Below, piece by piece: positions 18,301-27,570 of a DNA stretch of 64,000 bases (its first letter is position 1; the number at the start of each line of letters is the position of its first letter). The notes under the pieces were generated by a model that made no database searches, was not told the DNA's origin, and worked only from the letters and a program-made list of their open reading frames with translations. This DNA is from Flavobacterium sp. MK4S-17 (GTDB taxonomy: Bacteria; Bacteroidota; Bacteroidia; Flavobacteriales; Flavobacteriaceae): NCBI RefSeq assembly GCF_009848495.1, contig NZ_WWEP01000018.1:1-64000 (forward strand), in the 5' to 3' direction. A program made the position numbers and the translations under genes.

Positions 18301-20467
18301 CAACGAAGGCAGTTCAATCAGCCTGCAGTCGCAGTCAGAAAAACCGGGTGCACCACTCGATGTGGCGTTACAGGATTTTAAAATTGAAACGCTTACCAAT
18401 ATCATCCAAAAAGATGAACTTAAAATTGCCGGTACCATAAATGGCGATGCAGAACTACGCAATATTACTACAAACCTTGAATTTACATCTGACATTACTA
18501 TAGAAAACCTTGCAGTAAGTAAAGATACCGTTGGCAATGTAAGCATAAAGGTTAATAATGAAAAAGCCAACACCTACGCTGCACAGGTCAGCATAACCGG
18601 GCAGGGCAATCAGGTAAACCTGGATGGTAACTATTATACCAGCAACAGCAGCTTTGACCTTAACCTTAACCTGCAAAAGCTGAACATGGAAAGTGTGCAG
18701 GCCTTTACTTTCGGTAATTTAAAAGAAGGCGATGGGTACCTTTCGGGTGATTTTAAAATAACAGGAACAGCTAATGACCCTAATGTTACGGGCAACCTAA
18801 AATTTAACGAAGTCGCTTTCAGGGTAACTCCGCTTAATTCCTATTATCAGTCAATGAACGATAATATCGTTTTTACAGATAGCGGTATTGAATTTAATAA
18901 CTTTTCGGTTCAGGATAAAAAAAATAACCTGCTTTCCCTCAATGGAAACATAGCTACTACCAATTACAGGGAATTTGGCTTTAACATGCAGGTAAATGCC
19001 GAAAATTTCAGGGTGGTTAATTCTACCGCAAAAGATAATGACCTTTACTATGGTGACCTGTTTATAGATACTAATCTCAACATAAAAGGCACACTTGAAA
19101 GCCCTGTAGTTGACGGAAGTTTAAGGATAAATGAAGACACCGAATTTACAGTGGTACTGCCGCAGCAGGACCCTGCCATAGCCGACAGGGAAGGTATTGT
19201 TGAGTTTATTGACCAGGATAATATGGAAATAAAGCAACGCCTGCAAATGGAGGAAGACTTTAACAGTACCGATGTAAAAGGCATAGATGTTTCGGTTGCT
19301 ATAGAAATAGTTAAGGAAGCAGAGCTTAACCTTATAATTGATAAAGGCAATGGCGATTATCTTAAACTAAAAGGGGAAGCAGAGCTTACCGGCGGCATAG
19401 ACCCTTCAGGAAAAACTACCCTTACTGGGCGGTATGAGTTTAGTGAAGGTGCTTATGAAATGACTTTTAACTTCCTTAAAAGGAGGTTTGAAATACAGGA
19501 AGGCAGCTATATATTATGGACGGGAGAACCTACAGAAGCTACAATAAATATTACTGCCGTATATGAAACCGAAGCCCCTCCTATTGACTTGGTGGACAAC
19601 CAACTTGGAGGTGCAACAAACTCTGTAAGGAACACTTATAAGCAAAAAATACCTTTCCATACACTTTTAAAAATGGAAGGCGAGCTTTTAAAGCCGGAGT
19701 TGTCGTTTGATATTGTTTTACCCGAAGGCAATTATGCGGTTTCAACCGAGATACTTAATACTACCCGTGCCAAGCTGGAGCAATTGCGCCAGCAGCCTTC
19801 GGAGCTTAACAAACAGGTTTTTGCCCTTTTACTATTGAACCGTTTTATTGGGGAAAATCCTTTTGCAAGCGAAGCAGGAGGAACAAGCGGCGAGGCATTG
19901 GCAAGGCAGAGTGTGAGTAAAATACTTTCACAGCAGTTAAACAACCTTGCATCCGACCTTGTAAATGGCGTGGAACTTAATTTTGACCTTGAATCTACAG
20001 AAGATTATACAACCGGGCAGCGTGAAAACCGTACAGACTTAAATGTGGGGGTTTCCAAAAGGCTGCTTAACGACAGGCTAAATGTAACTGTAGGCAGCAG
20101 CTTTGGGCTTGAAGGGCCACAACAGGCTAATGAGGAAACTACTAACATTGCGGGTGATGTTTCGGTTGACTACCAGCTAACCAAAGATGGCAGGTATATG
20201 GTGCGCGCCTACCGTAAAAACGAATACCAGGTAGCGTTACAGGGGCAGGTGATTGAAACAGGTGTTGCCTTTATAATTACCATGGATTATAATAAATTTC
20301 GAGAGCTTTTCCACAGGACGGAAGAGGAAAAAGCAATGAGGCAAAGGGAAAAAGAAAGAAAACAGCGCGAAAAGGAAGAAAAGAAGCAGAGGAAAGAAAA
20401 AGAGAAAGAAGAAAAGGAAAACAGTGATTTACCGCCAAACAGTGAAAAAAATGAAAGTGAAGAATAA
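15353..20467 (+). CDS. tamB: TamB, translocation and assembly module inner-membrane protein
   Basis: 1704 residues. A single N-terminal transmembrane helix (about 13-36, after a Lys-rich stretch) anchors a very long periplasmic beta-rich AsmA/TamB-like body. The C-terminal TamB (DUF490) region spans roughly 1300-1650 and contains IDKGNGDYLKLKGEAELTGG and GRYEFSEGAYEM. From residue 1656 the protein ends in a highly charged Lys/Glu tail encoded by a purine-rich stretch; this tail is odd for TamB. The family forms a hydrophobic groove bridging the periplasm, implicated in lipid transport or outer-membrane protein assembly. Its last 17 bases overlap the start of the TamL gene, so the two are translationally coupled partners. 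Confidence 0.92.
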   Translation: MNTKLKKYLKKSLKILLWIIGSVIALFLLIVLLLQIPYIQNKVKDKAVAYLEEKIGTEVQVGKIEIGLPKKVILEDIYFESRQGDTLLAGEKLAIDISLFKLLSNEVQINSVSLQGIVANVKRGRDSVFNFDYIIDAFASDKPKDTTSAPMQFSINRVNLDRVRVKFDDAISKNNLAVNLGHFDTRIKTFDLDNMEFEVPDINLDGLKLTLEQGIVDNIARSTQKAAEEASKKPDLKIKLGEVNLANIDVGYDNKDSRLDTRLKLKKLAVEVNDIDLKNQLIDLDKLELEDVKGQLALGRFEKQVQESLPEQSKEVASAQWKFKLNTTEIKDVNFRFDDMNAIPASKGIDYKHLDIKEFNLSANDLSYTPNAISGDIENLSVKEKSGLNIKELRADFNYSEQGAELNDFYLETPQTLIQDKIAVSYSSLQSLQKNIGELKVDANLDGSRVGFKDVLLFAPALANTNPFKSNPNGTLYINSRVEGKVNDLYINNLEIKGIGSTVVAASGRIKGLPDAKNAYFDLDVRELRTTAKDINTFVPTGTIPANIKLPRTIAAKAKVKGTLENFNANINLASSYGKAKIKAAFDQRRKNYEKYDADIAIDNFDIGSLLSNDSLGRVTLKADVKGTGLDPKTANAKLTAKLIKADFNSYTYRNLDVDGKINNGTFEATAGMDDPNLDFDLTAKGGFKDKYPTGTLRLNVDIADLNKLNLHAGPLKLRGNVDADIADANPANLNGKISMHHFMFANGKEEFGLDSVNIVAESTAEKNSILIKSQIVNATMEGKYNITEVGTALSNTIAKYYNTNPGAQRESVPPQNFVVRLKVNNDPVLYKLMPQIERLEPIVLAGRYNSEGDTLLVNGVIPRLVYGSYTISGASINIKSRDTALVYDVVIDEVQSEQLRLPHTSLAGDLKNNTLNYRLEIIGRKEEEQYVVAGQLKSVDGNTEIMLNPDGLTLNYEPWAIAADNIIRFGEAGIYANNFEMSNEGSSISLQSQSEKPGAPLDVALQDFKIETLTNIIQKDELKIAGTINGDAELRNITTNLEFTSDITIENLAVSKDTVGNVSIKVNNEKANTYAAQVSITGQGNQVNLDGNYYTSNSSFDLNLNLQKLNMESVQAFTFGNLKEGDGYLSGDFKITGTANDPNVTGNLKFNEVAFRVTPLNSYYQSMNDNIVFTDSGIEFNNFSVQDKKNNLLSLNGNIATTNYREFGFNMQVNAENFRVVNSTAKDNDLYYGDLFIDTNLNIKGTLESPVVDGSLRINEDTEFTVVLPQQDPAIADREGIVEFIDQDNMEIKQRLQMEEDFNSTDVKGIDVSVAIEIVKEAELNLIIDKGNGDYLKLKGEAELTGGIDPSGKTTLTGRYEFSEGAYEMTFNFLKRRFEIQEGSYILWTGEPTEATINITAVYETEAPPIDLVDNQLGGATNSVRNTYKQKIPFHTLLKMEGELLKPELSFDIVLPEGNYAVSTEILNTTRAKLEQLRQQPSELNKQVFALLLLNRFIGENPFASEAGGTSGEALARQSVSKILSQQLNNLASDLVNGVELNFDLESTEDYTTGQRENRTDLNVGVSKRLLNDRLNVTVGSSFGLEGPQQANEETTNIAGDVSVDYQLTKDGRYMVRAYRKNEYQVALQGQVIETGVAFIITMDYNKFRELFHRTEEEKAMRQREKERKQREKEEKKQRKEKEKEEKENSDLPPNSEKNESEE

Positions 20468-22751
20468 ATATGTACCCTTGCTTTTAACCGCATTGTTTTT
20501 TGCAGCAGGCTGCAGCAATACCAAATACCTGCCCGAGGGCGATATGCTGTATGTGGGTGGAAGCGTAAAAGTGGAGGATTCATTAATTTCTAAAAAAGAA
20601 AGGAAAGCACTGGAAAGTGAAATGGAAGACCTTTTACGACCAAAACCCAACAGGAAAATATTAGGTATGAGGGTTAAGTTGTTTTTTTATAACCTTGCAG
20701 GCGAGCCGAAAAAAGACAAAGGTTTCCGGTACTGGCTGCGCAATAAAGTGGGCGAGCCTCCTGTTTTATTCAGCCAGGTTGACCTTGATTACAATGCCGA
20801 TTTACTTCAGAATTACTCAGAAAACAAAGGGTATTTTAAAACCATCACCTCTGCCGATTCCACTTCGCGCAATAGGAAAGCAAGGGCTGAATATACTGTA
20901 GAGCCGGGCAGGCAGTACAAAATACGTAATGTTATTTTCCCTTCTGACTCTACCATGCTGGACAGCACCATAATGAGTGTGCAAAAAAGAAGCCGGTTAA
21001 GGCCGGGGCGCCCTTATGACCTTGGTGTGATTAAAACAGAGCGCGAAAGGATTGACAGAAGGCTGAAGCAAAAAGGATATTACTATTTTAATCCTGACTA
21101 CATACTGGTACAGGTGGACAGTACAGTAGGCAACCATGAGGTTGACCTGTTGGTAAAAGTGAAAGAGGAAACGCCCCAAAAAGCCAGGCAGGTGTATAAA
21201 ATAGACAGTATTTATATATATCCTAATTATTCAATTACATCGGCAGATACTTTAATGTATAATGAAAATGCGGTGGAGCAGTACAAGGATTTTACCATAA
21301 TAGACCCCGAGCACACCTTTCGCCCTATTATATATGACCGCACATTATTTTTTCATAAAGGGGATATTTATAACAGGCGTGACCATAACCTTTCGTTAAA
21401 CAGGCTGGTTAACCTGGGTACATTCAAATTTGTAAAAAATGAGTTTAAACTTGCCGACACTATTTCAAATAAACTGAATGCTTATTACTACTTTACCCCC
21501 CTGCCCAAAAAATCTATACGGGTTGAAGTACTGGCAAAAACAAACTCTGCCAATTATAACGGCTCTGAGCTTAATGTAAACTGGAGCAACAGGAACACTT
21601 TCCGTGCAGCAGAGCTTTTAACCATTTCAGCTTTCGGGGGCCTTGAGGTACAGGTATCCGGGCAAAATAAAGGTTATAACGTATATCGTGTGGGTAGCGA
21701 GGCAAGCCTGGTTTGGCCGCGCTTCATCACTCCGTTTAAGGTGAAGGACTCCAGTGCCTATGTGCCGCGTACCAGGGCAATGGTAAGTTATGAATACCAA
21801 AACAGGGCAAGGCTGTACTCTTTAAATTCCTTCAGGTCGCAATTTGGCTATTTATGGAAAAATAACATCCGTACCGAACATCAGCTGAACGTTGCCGATA
21901 TAAACTATGTTAGCCCTGCAAATGTAACCGAGGAATATAATGATAGGGTTAAAGAAAATGAATCATTGGGAAGGGTGATAGAAAAACAATTGATTTTTGG
22001 CCCTACCTATTCCTATACATTTACCAATACAATGAGGCGTTTTAAAAAGCATACTTTTTATTATAAAGGCTCGTTAGACCTGGCAGGAAACATTACCGGG
22101 CTTGTTATGGGAGCCGATGTTAAAGGCGGCAACCAAAAAGAAATTTTGGGCGTGCCTTTCAGCCAGTTTGTAAAAATGGAGCATGATTTCAGGCATTATT
22201 TAAGGCTTGGGCGCAATTCCCAACTTGCAAGCCGTATAATAGCAGGTGTAGGGCTTCCTTACGGTAACTCAAGGGAGCTGCCGTTTATAAGGCAGTTTTT
22301 CATTGGAGGTACAAACAGTATAAGGGCGTTTAGGGCACGTGCCATAGGCCCCGGCTCGCATGACCCTACGGCTGATGAGGACGAATTTCTTGCAGACCAA
22401 AGCGGCGACCTTAAACTGGAACTTAACACCGAATACCGTGCTAAGCTTTTCAGTGTGGTGCATGGTGCCATATTTGTAGATGCCGGTAATATATGGCTAT
22501 GGAATAAAAATGAAGCCAAGGCCGGTGCTGAGTTTACAAAGGATTTTTATAAAGAGCTTGCAGTTGGTACAGGAGTAGGCCTTAGGTTTGACCTTTCATT
22601 CCTTGTATTACGCACCGACCTTGCTTTCCCTATACGCAAACCGTGGCTTCCTGAAAATGAGCGCTGGGTGCTTGATGACATAGATTTTGGTAGTAAATAC
22701 TGGCGCAGGGAAAATCTTGTTTTTAACCTTGCAATAGGATATCCGTTTTAA
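20451..22751 (+). CDS. tamL: TamL, lipoprotein Omp85-family outer-membrane protein
   Basis: 766 residues from the ATG at 20451, chosen because it gives a lipoprotein signal peptide directly (LFFAAGC, Cys21); an ATT start 27 bases earlier is less likely. POTRA-like periplasmic segments come first, then a 16-strand Omp85 barrel. The conserved loop motif GGTNSIRAFRARAIGPG is visible, and the protein ends in IGYPF, a C-terminal aromatic beta-signal. In Bacteroidota the TamA counterpart is a lipoprotein called TamL, paired with TamB, which agrees with the 17-base overlap here. The next gene starts 24 bases downstream and encodes a predicted surface lipoprotein. Confidence 0.92.
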   Translation: MKVKNKYVPLLLTALFFAAGCSNTKYLPEGDMLYVGGSVKVEDSLISKKERKALESEMEDLLRPKPNRKILGMRVKLFFYNLAGEPKKDKGFRYWLRNKVGEPPVLFSQVDLDYNADLLQNYSENKGYFKTITSADSTSRNRKARAEYTVEPGRQYKIRNVIFPSDSTMLDSTIMSVQKRSRLRPGRPYDLGVIKTERERIDRRLKQKGYYYFNPDYILVQVDSTVGNHEVDLLVKVKEETPQKARQVYKIDSIYIYPNYSITSADTLMYNENAVEQYKDFTIIDPEHTFRPIIYDRTLFFHKGDIYNRRDHNLSLNRLVNLGTFKFVKNEFKLADTISNKLNAYYYFTPLPKKSIRVEVLAKTNSANYNGSELNVNWSNRNTFRAAELLTISAFGGLEVQVSGQNKGYNVYRVGSEASLVWPRFITPFKVKDSSAYVPRTRAMVSYEYQNRARLYSLNSFRSQFGYLWKNNIRTEHQLNVADINYVSPANVTEEYNDRVKENESLGRVIEKQLIFGPTYSYTFTNTMRRFKKHTFYYKGSLDLAGNITGLVMGADVKGGNQKEILGVPFSQFVKMEHDFRHYLRLGRNSQLASRIIAGVGLPYGNSRELPFIRQFFIGGTNSIRAFRARAIGPGSHDPTADEDEFLADQSGDLKLELNTEYRAKLFSVVHGAIFVDAGNIWLWNKNEAKAGAEFTKDFYKELAVGTGVGLRFDLSFLVLRTDLAFPIRKPWLPENERWVLDDIDFGSKYWRRENLVFNLAIGYPF

Positions 22752-22775
22752 TATATTAGCTTAAAAATATATACT

Positions 22776-23354
22776 ATGAAAAAGTTTCTTTTTTTAAGCC
22801 TGCTGTTCACGCTGGTATTGACTTCATGCTCTGATGATGATAATAAAACCCAGGGAACTGCAAATAAAGGCACACTTACAGTAAACGGAGTTGACTATGA
22901 TGTTAACAGGGCTTACCTTATACCTAACTACACAGGGCAGAATCCTGAGTATGATAAAAGGCGCTTTTATATTGTACTGGCCAATGGCGGTTTAAGCCTT
23001 AATAATAATGAATTTGTATACTCAGGCGGTATTACACAGCTGATAGATTTTAATCTATACACTTCTGATGGAAACCCGGGCAGTATTGAAGAAACTACTT
23101 ACGGACTATGGAGCAATACACCCAACACCGAAGCTTACATAGCACATGCAGGGATAAATACTGATGTTGAAGTACAAAACGGGGAATTTATATCGGCCAA
23201 CTCATTAAGTTCTGACGATATGGATAGCAGACAGGTTACTATTTCAAAAAATAACGGTGTATATACCATAACCTTCTCTTTCAGTAATGAAACCAATACC
23301 GTAACCGGAAGTTATAAAGGCACGTTGCAGAGCCTTAATTATAATTATGAATAA
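22776..23354 (+). CDS. Predicted surface-exposed lipoprotein, function unknown
   Basis: 192 residues. The lipobox LTSC places Cys18 at the mature N-terminus, followed by Ser-Asp-Asp-Asp, which matches the lipoprotein export signal known for Flavobacterium (Ser then acidic residues) and so predicts transport to the cell surface. The body is beta-rich, with no catalytic motif recognised. It is the third gene of the tamB-tamL transcript and is closed by a strong terminator. I do not recognise a family. Confidence 0.78.
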   Translation: MKKFLFLSLLFTLVLTSCSDDDNKTQGTANKGTLTVNGVDYDVNRAYLIPNYTGQNPEYDKRRFYIVLANGGLSLNNNEFVYSGGITQLIDFNLYTSDGNPGSIEETTYGLWSNTPNTEAYIAHAGINTDVEVQNGEFISANSLSSDDMDSRQVTISKNNGVYTITFSFSNETNTVTGSYKGTLQSLNYNYE

Positions 23355-23369
23355 CCGTTTGATTCCATA

Positions 23370-23400
23370 AAAAGAGCCCGGGCAATGCCCGGGCTCTTTT
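23370..23400. terminator. Bidirectional terminator
   Basis: 14-bp perfect stem AAAAGAGCCCGGGC / GCCCGGGCTCTTTT with an AAT loop. It separates the tamB-tamL-lipoprotein unit from the convergent NDH-2 gene. Confidence 0.93.
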
Positions 23401-23413
23401 TATGGGAATACTA

Positions 23414-24685
23414 TTATGCCGGTGTTTTATTCTTTTTTTCAGGACGTATAATCATTCGGAAAGCCTGGTCTTTTGAAAAGTACGCAACCATCCAGTTCCA
23501 AAATGTGGTAAGCCTGTTACGGTAGCTGATTAATGACATGAGGTGAATAAACAACCACATGAGCCATGCTATAAATCCTTTAAAATGAAGTTTAGGCTTG
23601 GGCAGGTCAACCACTGCCTTATTTTTACCGATAATAGCCATAGAGCCTTTATCTTTATATTTAAAAGGCTTTAACTCCTCACTTTTTACCATACGTTTAA
23701 AATTTTTAGCAAGATGCTCCCCCTGCTGTATTGCTACCTGGGCTACCTGTGGGTGCCCCTGCGGAAAATCCTTATCGGTAGTTTGCAGACAGGTATCGCC
23801 AATAGCATAAATATTTTCGGTATTGGCAACTTTATTAAATTCATTCACTATCATCCTCCTGCCGCGCCCGTAACTTTCCTGTGGCAATCCCTCAAATATT
23901 TTAGCAGATACACCTGCTGCCCATATCAGGTTTTTAGACTGAATGGTTTCCCCATTGGCAAAGTGTACAGTGTCATCAATATAATCAGTTACACGGGCAT
24001 TAAGCTTTATAATCACCCCCATTTTTTTCAGGGCATCATAGGTATCCTTTTGCGATTTTTCGCTCATTGGTGCAAGCAGTGCATCTCCCCCGTCAACAAG
24101 GTAAATATTACTGGCACTTGTTGCCAGCTCAGGATATTCCTTGCGTAATACACCATTACGCATTTCGGCAAACATTCCTGAAACCTCAACACCGGTAGGC
24201 CCTCCCCCTGCCACAACAATATTTAAATATTTCCTGCGCTCACGGCTGTTTTTGCAAATGGCTGCCTTTTCCATACGCTGCAATAACTTATTGCGCATTT
24301 CTATGGCATCATTAAGGGTTTTCATGGGTATGGCGTTTTTCATAACATTTTCCATACCAAAATAATTTGTTTCGGCACCTGTGGCAAAAACAAGGCTGTC
24401 ATATTCCAGCTCGCCATTGTGCAGCACAACTTTATTTTCCTGAGGCTTTACCGAAAGCAGCTCGCCAAGGCGAAATTGTACATTTTTTCTATTCCTGAAT
24501 AATTTACGGAAAGGATAGCTTATACTTGAAGGTTCAAGATAGGCGGTGGCTACCTGGTATATTAACGGCGGAAAAAAATTATAGTTATTTTTATCCACCA
24601 ATGTAATTTTAAAATCCTTATTTCCGGCAAGCTCTTCGGCAAGGTTAATGCCGGCAAAACCTCCCCCTATTATAACTATCCTCAT
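23414..24685 (-). CDS. ndh: Type II NADH dehydrogenase (NDH-2)
   Basis: 423 residues. The FAD-binding dinucleotide fold is at the N-terminus (IIGGGFAG, Gly7-Gly12), an ATGAETNYFG strand follows, the second NAD-binding fold is VVAGGGPTGVEVSG, and the FAD-contacting AIGDTC motif precedes PQVAQVAIQQG. The C-terminus has a hydrophobic/aromatic amphipathic region (FIAWLMWLFIHLMSL) for monotopic membrane attachment. It transfers electrons from NADH to menaquinone without proton pumping. It is transcribed alone on the minus strand, divergent from the BrkB gene across a 244-base gap. Confidence 0.92.
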   Translation of the reverse strand: MRIVIIGGGFAGINLAEELAGNKDFKITLVDKNNYNFFPPLIYQVATAYLEPSSISYPFRKLFRNRKNVQFRLGELLSVKPQENKVVLHNGELEYDSLVFATGAETNYFGMENVMKNAIPMKTLNDAIEMRNKLLQRMEKAAICKNSRERRKYLNIVVAGGGPTGVEVSGMFAEMRNGVLRKEYPELATSASNIYLVDGGDALLAPMSEKSQKDTYDALKKMGVIIKLNARVTDYIDDTVHFANGETIQSKNLIWAAGVSAKIFEGLPQESYGRGRRMIVNEFNKVANTENIYAIGDTCLQTTDKDFPQGHPQVAQVAIQQGEHLAKNFKRMVKSEELKPFKYKDKGSMAIIGKNKAVVDLPKPKLHFKGFIAWLMWLFIHLMSLISYRNRLTTFWNWMVAYFSKDQAFRMIIRPEKKNKTPA

Positions 24686-24929
24686 ACCTTACTATTTTAG
24701 TTTTATAGAATGCTTAAAAGGCTATATAAAGTTAGCCAATTTAGCATTAACAGCCAATGAAACTACCTGTTGCCAAACTAAATTTATGAAATAATTGGCT
24801 TTTTAAATAAGGATTTACAATTATCATTTAAACAAGGATTTTCCTATACAAATAGTTATATAGATATGTTAATAAAATAGCTTTTAGCCTGTTCAATATT
24901 TACTTTTATGGGTAAATAATTTCCACACT

Positions 24930-25895
24930 ATGGCAAAAATTTTCAGCAGGCAGTTTTTTAAAAACAGTTTTTCAATATTAAAAGAAGCCTTTATGGGTTT
25001 TATGGAAGACAAAGGGCTTAAATTAAGTGCTTCGCTTTCGTACTACACGGTTTTTTCCATGGCTCCCCTGCTTTTACTTGTAATATCGTTGGCAGGTGCT
25101 TTTTTTGGCAATGAAGCTATTGAGGGAAGAGTCTTTTCAGAAATTAACGGATTGATTGGCGATAAGGCCGCAGGGCAGGTTCAGGAAATTATAAGTAACC
25201 TGAAATTATCAGGTAAAACAACCTTTTCGGTAATTATAGGTGCAATTACACTGGTTATAGGTGCCACTACCGTTTTTGCCGAAATACAGGACTCCATAAA
25301 TATAATCTGGAAAATAAGGGCTAAGCCTAAAAAAGGTTGGCTAAAGCTGCTAAAAGACAGGTTACGTTCGGGTTCTATAATTGTGGGGCTCGGATTTTTA
25401 TTAATTGTTACCCTTATTATAAACGGGTTACTTTTGGCTTTAAGTGATATACTGCACCAGTATTTTCCTGACATAACACTTGTACTGGTAAACATTATAA
25501 ATATAGCCATTAGCTTTTTTGTTATAACGGTGCTTTTCGGGGTAATATTTAAAGTACTGCCCGATGCGTACATTGCCTGGAAAGACGTTAGGGCCGGTGC
25601 CTTTTTTACGGCATGCCTTTTTATGCTTGGGCGTTACCTTATAGGTGTATATATAGAAACAACGGGTGCAGGCTCGCCCTATGGCGCGGCAGGTTCTATC
25701 ATAATAATATTGCTGTGGGTATATTACACCGCTGCCATATTGTACTTCGGTGCTGAATTTACAAAAGCCTATGCCAATTTTATAGGGGCGCAAATACGCC
25801 CATCAGAATATGCGGTTTATGTAGAGCAAAAGGAAGTTGAAAAGATAGTTGATGCAATACCCGCCAAAGAACGCAAAGAAGATAATAACAGCTAA
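24930..25895 (+). CDS. YihY/virulence factor BrkB family membrane protein
   Basis: 321 residues with about six transmembrane helices. Family marks include SASLSYYTVFSMAPLLL near residues 32-48, a WKDVRAGA segment, and GSPYGAAGSIIIILLWVYY toward the end. Once labelled ribonuclease BN by mistake, the family has no established biochemical function; roles in envelope integrity or transport have been suggested. The preceding 244-base gap shows no complete promoter of the Flavobacterium type. A strong terminator follows directly. Confidence 0.9.
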   Translation: MAKIFSRQFFKNSFSILKEAFMGFMEDKGLKLSASLSYYTVFSMAPLLLLVISLAGAFFGNEAIEGRVFSEINGLIGDKAAGQVQEIISNLKLSGKTTFSVIIGAITLVIGATTVFAEIQDSINIIWKIRAKPKKGWLKLLKDRLRSGSIIVGLGFLLIVTLIINGLLLALSDILHQYFPDITLVLVNIINIAISFFVITVLFGVIFKVLPDAYIAWKDVRAGAFFTACLFMLGRYLIGVYIETTGAGSPYGAAGSIIIILLWVYYTAAILYFGAEFTKAYANFIGAQIRPSEYAVYVEQKEVEKIVDAIPAKERKEDNNS

Positions 25896-25935
25896 AAAAA
25901 ATGCCATCCCGTTTTATCGGGATGGCATTTTTTTT
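25894..25935. terminator. Bidirectional terminator
   Basis: Perfect 18-bp stem including ATGCCATCCCG / CGGGATGGCAT with A and T flanks and loop TTTTAT. It begins within the brkB stop codon and serves the convergent stress-protein gene too. Confidence 0.93.
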
Positions 25936-25948
25936 AATTTATAGGCTA

Positions 25949-26458
25949 TTAAACTTTTAGCCTGCCTTCAAGGCTGTTATCATCTACTCCTTTGCCTAAT
26001 ATTGCACCCGCTGCCCATTTAATAAGCGATATCATTTTTCCACTTTTTGTATCCCAGTAATAGGCATCTTCAGGCGCAACCTTAATCACAGTTACATCCG
26101 GGTCTTCCTTTCCTTCTTCAAACCATGTTTTTGCAATAGGTGTCCACACCTCATCAATATGTGCTTTATCACGGTAAATTACTGCTTTGCCAAAAAGCGA
26201 TAAAAAATGGGCATCAGCATTTTTTGCAAAAATAAGCTGTACATCCTCATCATGCTTAATTTCAAAATTCTTATTGCTTTTTGCAGAACTGATGAACCAT
26301 ATATTCCCTTCATCATCCACCTCCTGCACTGCCATTGGCCTTGTTGGTATCGGCCTTACCGAAAGTTCTGTGCAAAACATGCACATTTTAATATCTTCTG
26401 CCATTTCCTTTATTTTGGCAACAGCTTCTTTACTGAATAAATCTTTATGATTTCCCAT
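25949..26458 (-). CDS. Pyridoxamine 5'-phosphate oxidase-like general stress protein
   Basis: 169 residues with the split-barrel flavin-binding fold: RPMAVQEVDDEGNIWFIS and the later DVQLIFAKNADAHFLSLFG strand pair, plus PEDAYYWDTKSG near the end. It resembles general stress protein 26-like members that bind FMN or FAD rather than true PdxH. The substrate is unknown. It is the downstream partner of the SpoIIAA-like gene (24-base gap), a pairing that suggests a stress response. Confidence 0.85.
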   Translation of the reverse strand: MGNHKDLFSKEAVAKIKEMAEDIKMCMFCTELSVRPIPTRPMAVQEVDDEGNIWFISSAKSNKNFEIKHDEDVQLIFAKNADAHFLSLFGKAVIYRDKAHIDEVWTPIAKTWFEEGKEDPDVTVIKVAPEDAYYWDTKSGKMISLIKWAAGAILGKGVDDNSLEGRLKV

Positions 26459-26482
26459 AGCTTTTTATTTTTAATTAGTTAT

Positions 26483-26845
26483 TTATTTTCCTGAAACCCA
26501 ATTTACCGCACTATTATAATCTGCTTTGTGAAAGCCACGGAATTCACCCGGCATTACTTTACTGAATGCATCCGTAAATTCTATAACTGCATCAGAATCT
26601 GATACAATAGCAGCACGGTTCCATTTGGTAATGTGGTTAATACCCAGCAGCGCATCCTGCAGCCATGCGCCCATTGTAAAGTCTTTTGGAGAATTATCAA
26701 GAAACAAAAGGTAGTTTAGTTTCCCTGTTTTTTCTACCAGTGAAGCTACCTGTTGCTTTACAATTTCAAAATCGTCTTTGGTTACTTCGCCTTCAGAGCG
26801 GAAGCCAACCATATTTTCCGGCAATCCGGTAATTTGCGTTATCAT
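26483..26845 (-). CDS. SpoIIAA/STAS-like small protein
   Basis: 120 residues resembling the SpoIIAA-like (STAS-fold, DUF3478-type) family: an N-terminal VGFRSEGEVTKDDFE segment, a YLLFLDNSPKDF core strand and a C-terminal FRGFHKADYNSAVNW. No anti-sigma kinase or sigma factor lies nearby, so a partner-switching role cannot be claimed. It shares a transcript with the following flavin-type stress protein. Confidence 0.72.
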   Translation of the reverse strand: MITQITGLPENMVGFRSEGEVTKDDFEIVKQQVASLVEKTGKLNYLLFLDNSPKDFTMGAWLQDALLGINHITKWNRAAIVSDSDAVIEFTDAFSKVMPGEFRGFHKADYNSAVNWVSGK

Positions 26846-26929
26846 AGTACAAGGGTTTAAAGTTTATACTAATTTACCCTTTACCTTATTAAACGCATGT
26901 TAGTGTAATCATAATAATTCTGAAAGTTA

Positions 26930-27430
26930 TTATAAATCATGCAGTTGCTTTTCCATAATATAATCTTCCATAAGGTATCCCTGCCCTATATCAATGTCCT
27001 CTTCGCCGGTTTTTATAAATCCGGTTTTAGTATAAAACTGTAGTGCGCTATTAAACCGGTTAACGTTTAAGGTTAAAACACTATTGCCGGCAGCCTTGGC
27101 GGCTTTCTCAATAGCGTTGGTTAAAATACTTCCGGCACCTTTGCCCTGGGCTTCGGGCATAATGTATAGTTTATGGATTTTTGTAACGCCGGTACGGTAA
27201 TTTATTTCATAAGAAGCGAAGCCAAGATATACACCATTATCCTGTAATAACAGAAATTCATGCCTGTTTTGTGTTAACTGACGTAAAATACTTTCAGGGC
27301 TGTACATCATGCCAAACATGTAATCCAATTGCTCTTTACTGAGTATATGCCTATAGGTTGGCTCCCATACCCTGCCTGCAAGCTGGTTAATTAAGTTTAC
27401 ATCATTATCTGTTATCCTTCTTACTTCCAT
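26930..27430 (-). CDS. GNAT family N-acetyltransferase
   Basis: 166 residues. The acetyl-CoA pyrophosphate-binding motif A is QGKGAGSIL, preceded by the strand KIHKLYIMPEA; NVNRFNSALQFYTKTGF is the typical motif B region. The acceptor is unknown. It is separated by 84 bases from the SpoIIAA-like gene and may share its transcript. Confidence 0.88.
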   Translation of the reverse strand: MEVRRITDNDVNLINQLAGRVWEPTYRHILSKEQLDYMFGMMYSPESILRQLTQNRHEFLLLQDNGVYLGFASYEINYRTGVTKIHKLYIMPEAQGKGAGSILTNAIEKAAKAAGNSVLTLNVNRFNSALQFYTKTGFIKTGEEDIDIGQGYLMEDYIMEKQLHDL

Positions 27431-27570
27431 AAATTTATATTTTGCGACTGCTTTATTTAAAAGGCTTTCCTTAGTATAAAGGTACTCAAAAAAATTATTG
27501 GCACAGTAATTGGTTTATGGTAAGCAAACAACAAAACTTTTATACAAAGGCACTATAATTACCTAAAATC

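Noticed and set aside
24686-24929. Possible small gene or RNA in the largest gap
   Set aside because: Only short AT-rich inverted repeats (for example a 7-bp pair around 24897-24918) and no promoter, coding frame or tRNA-like fold were found.
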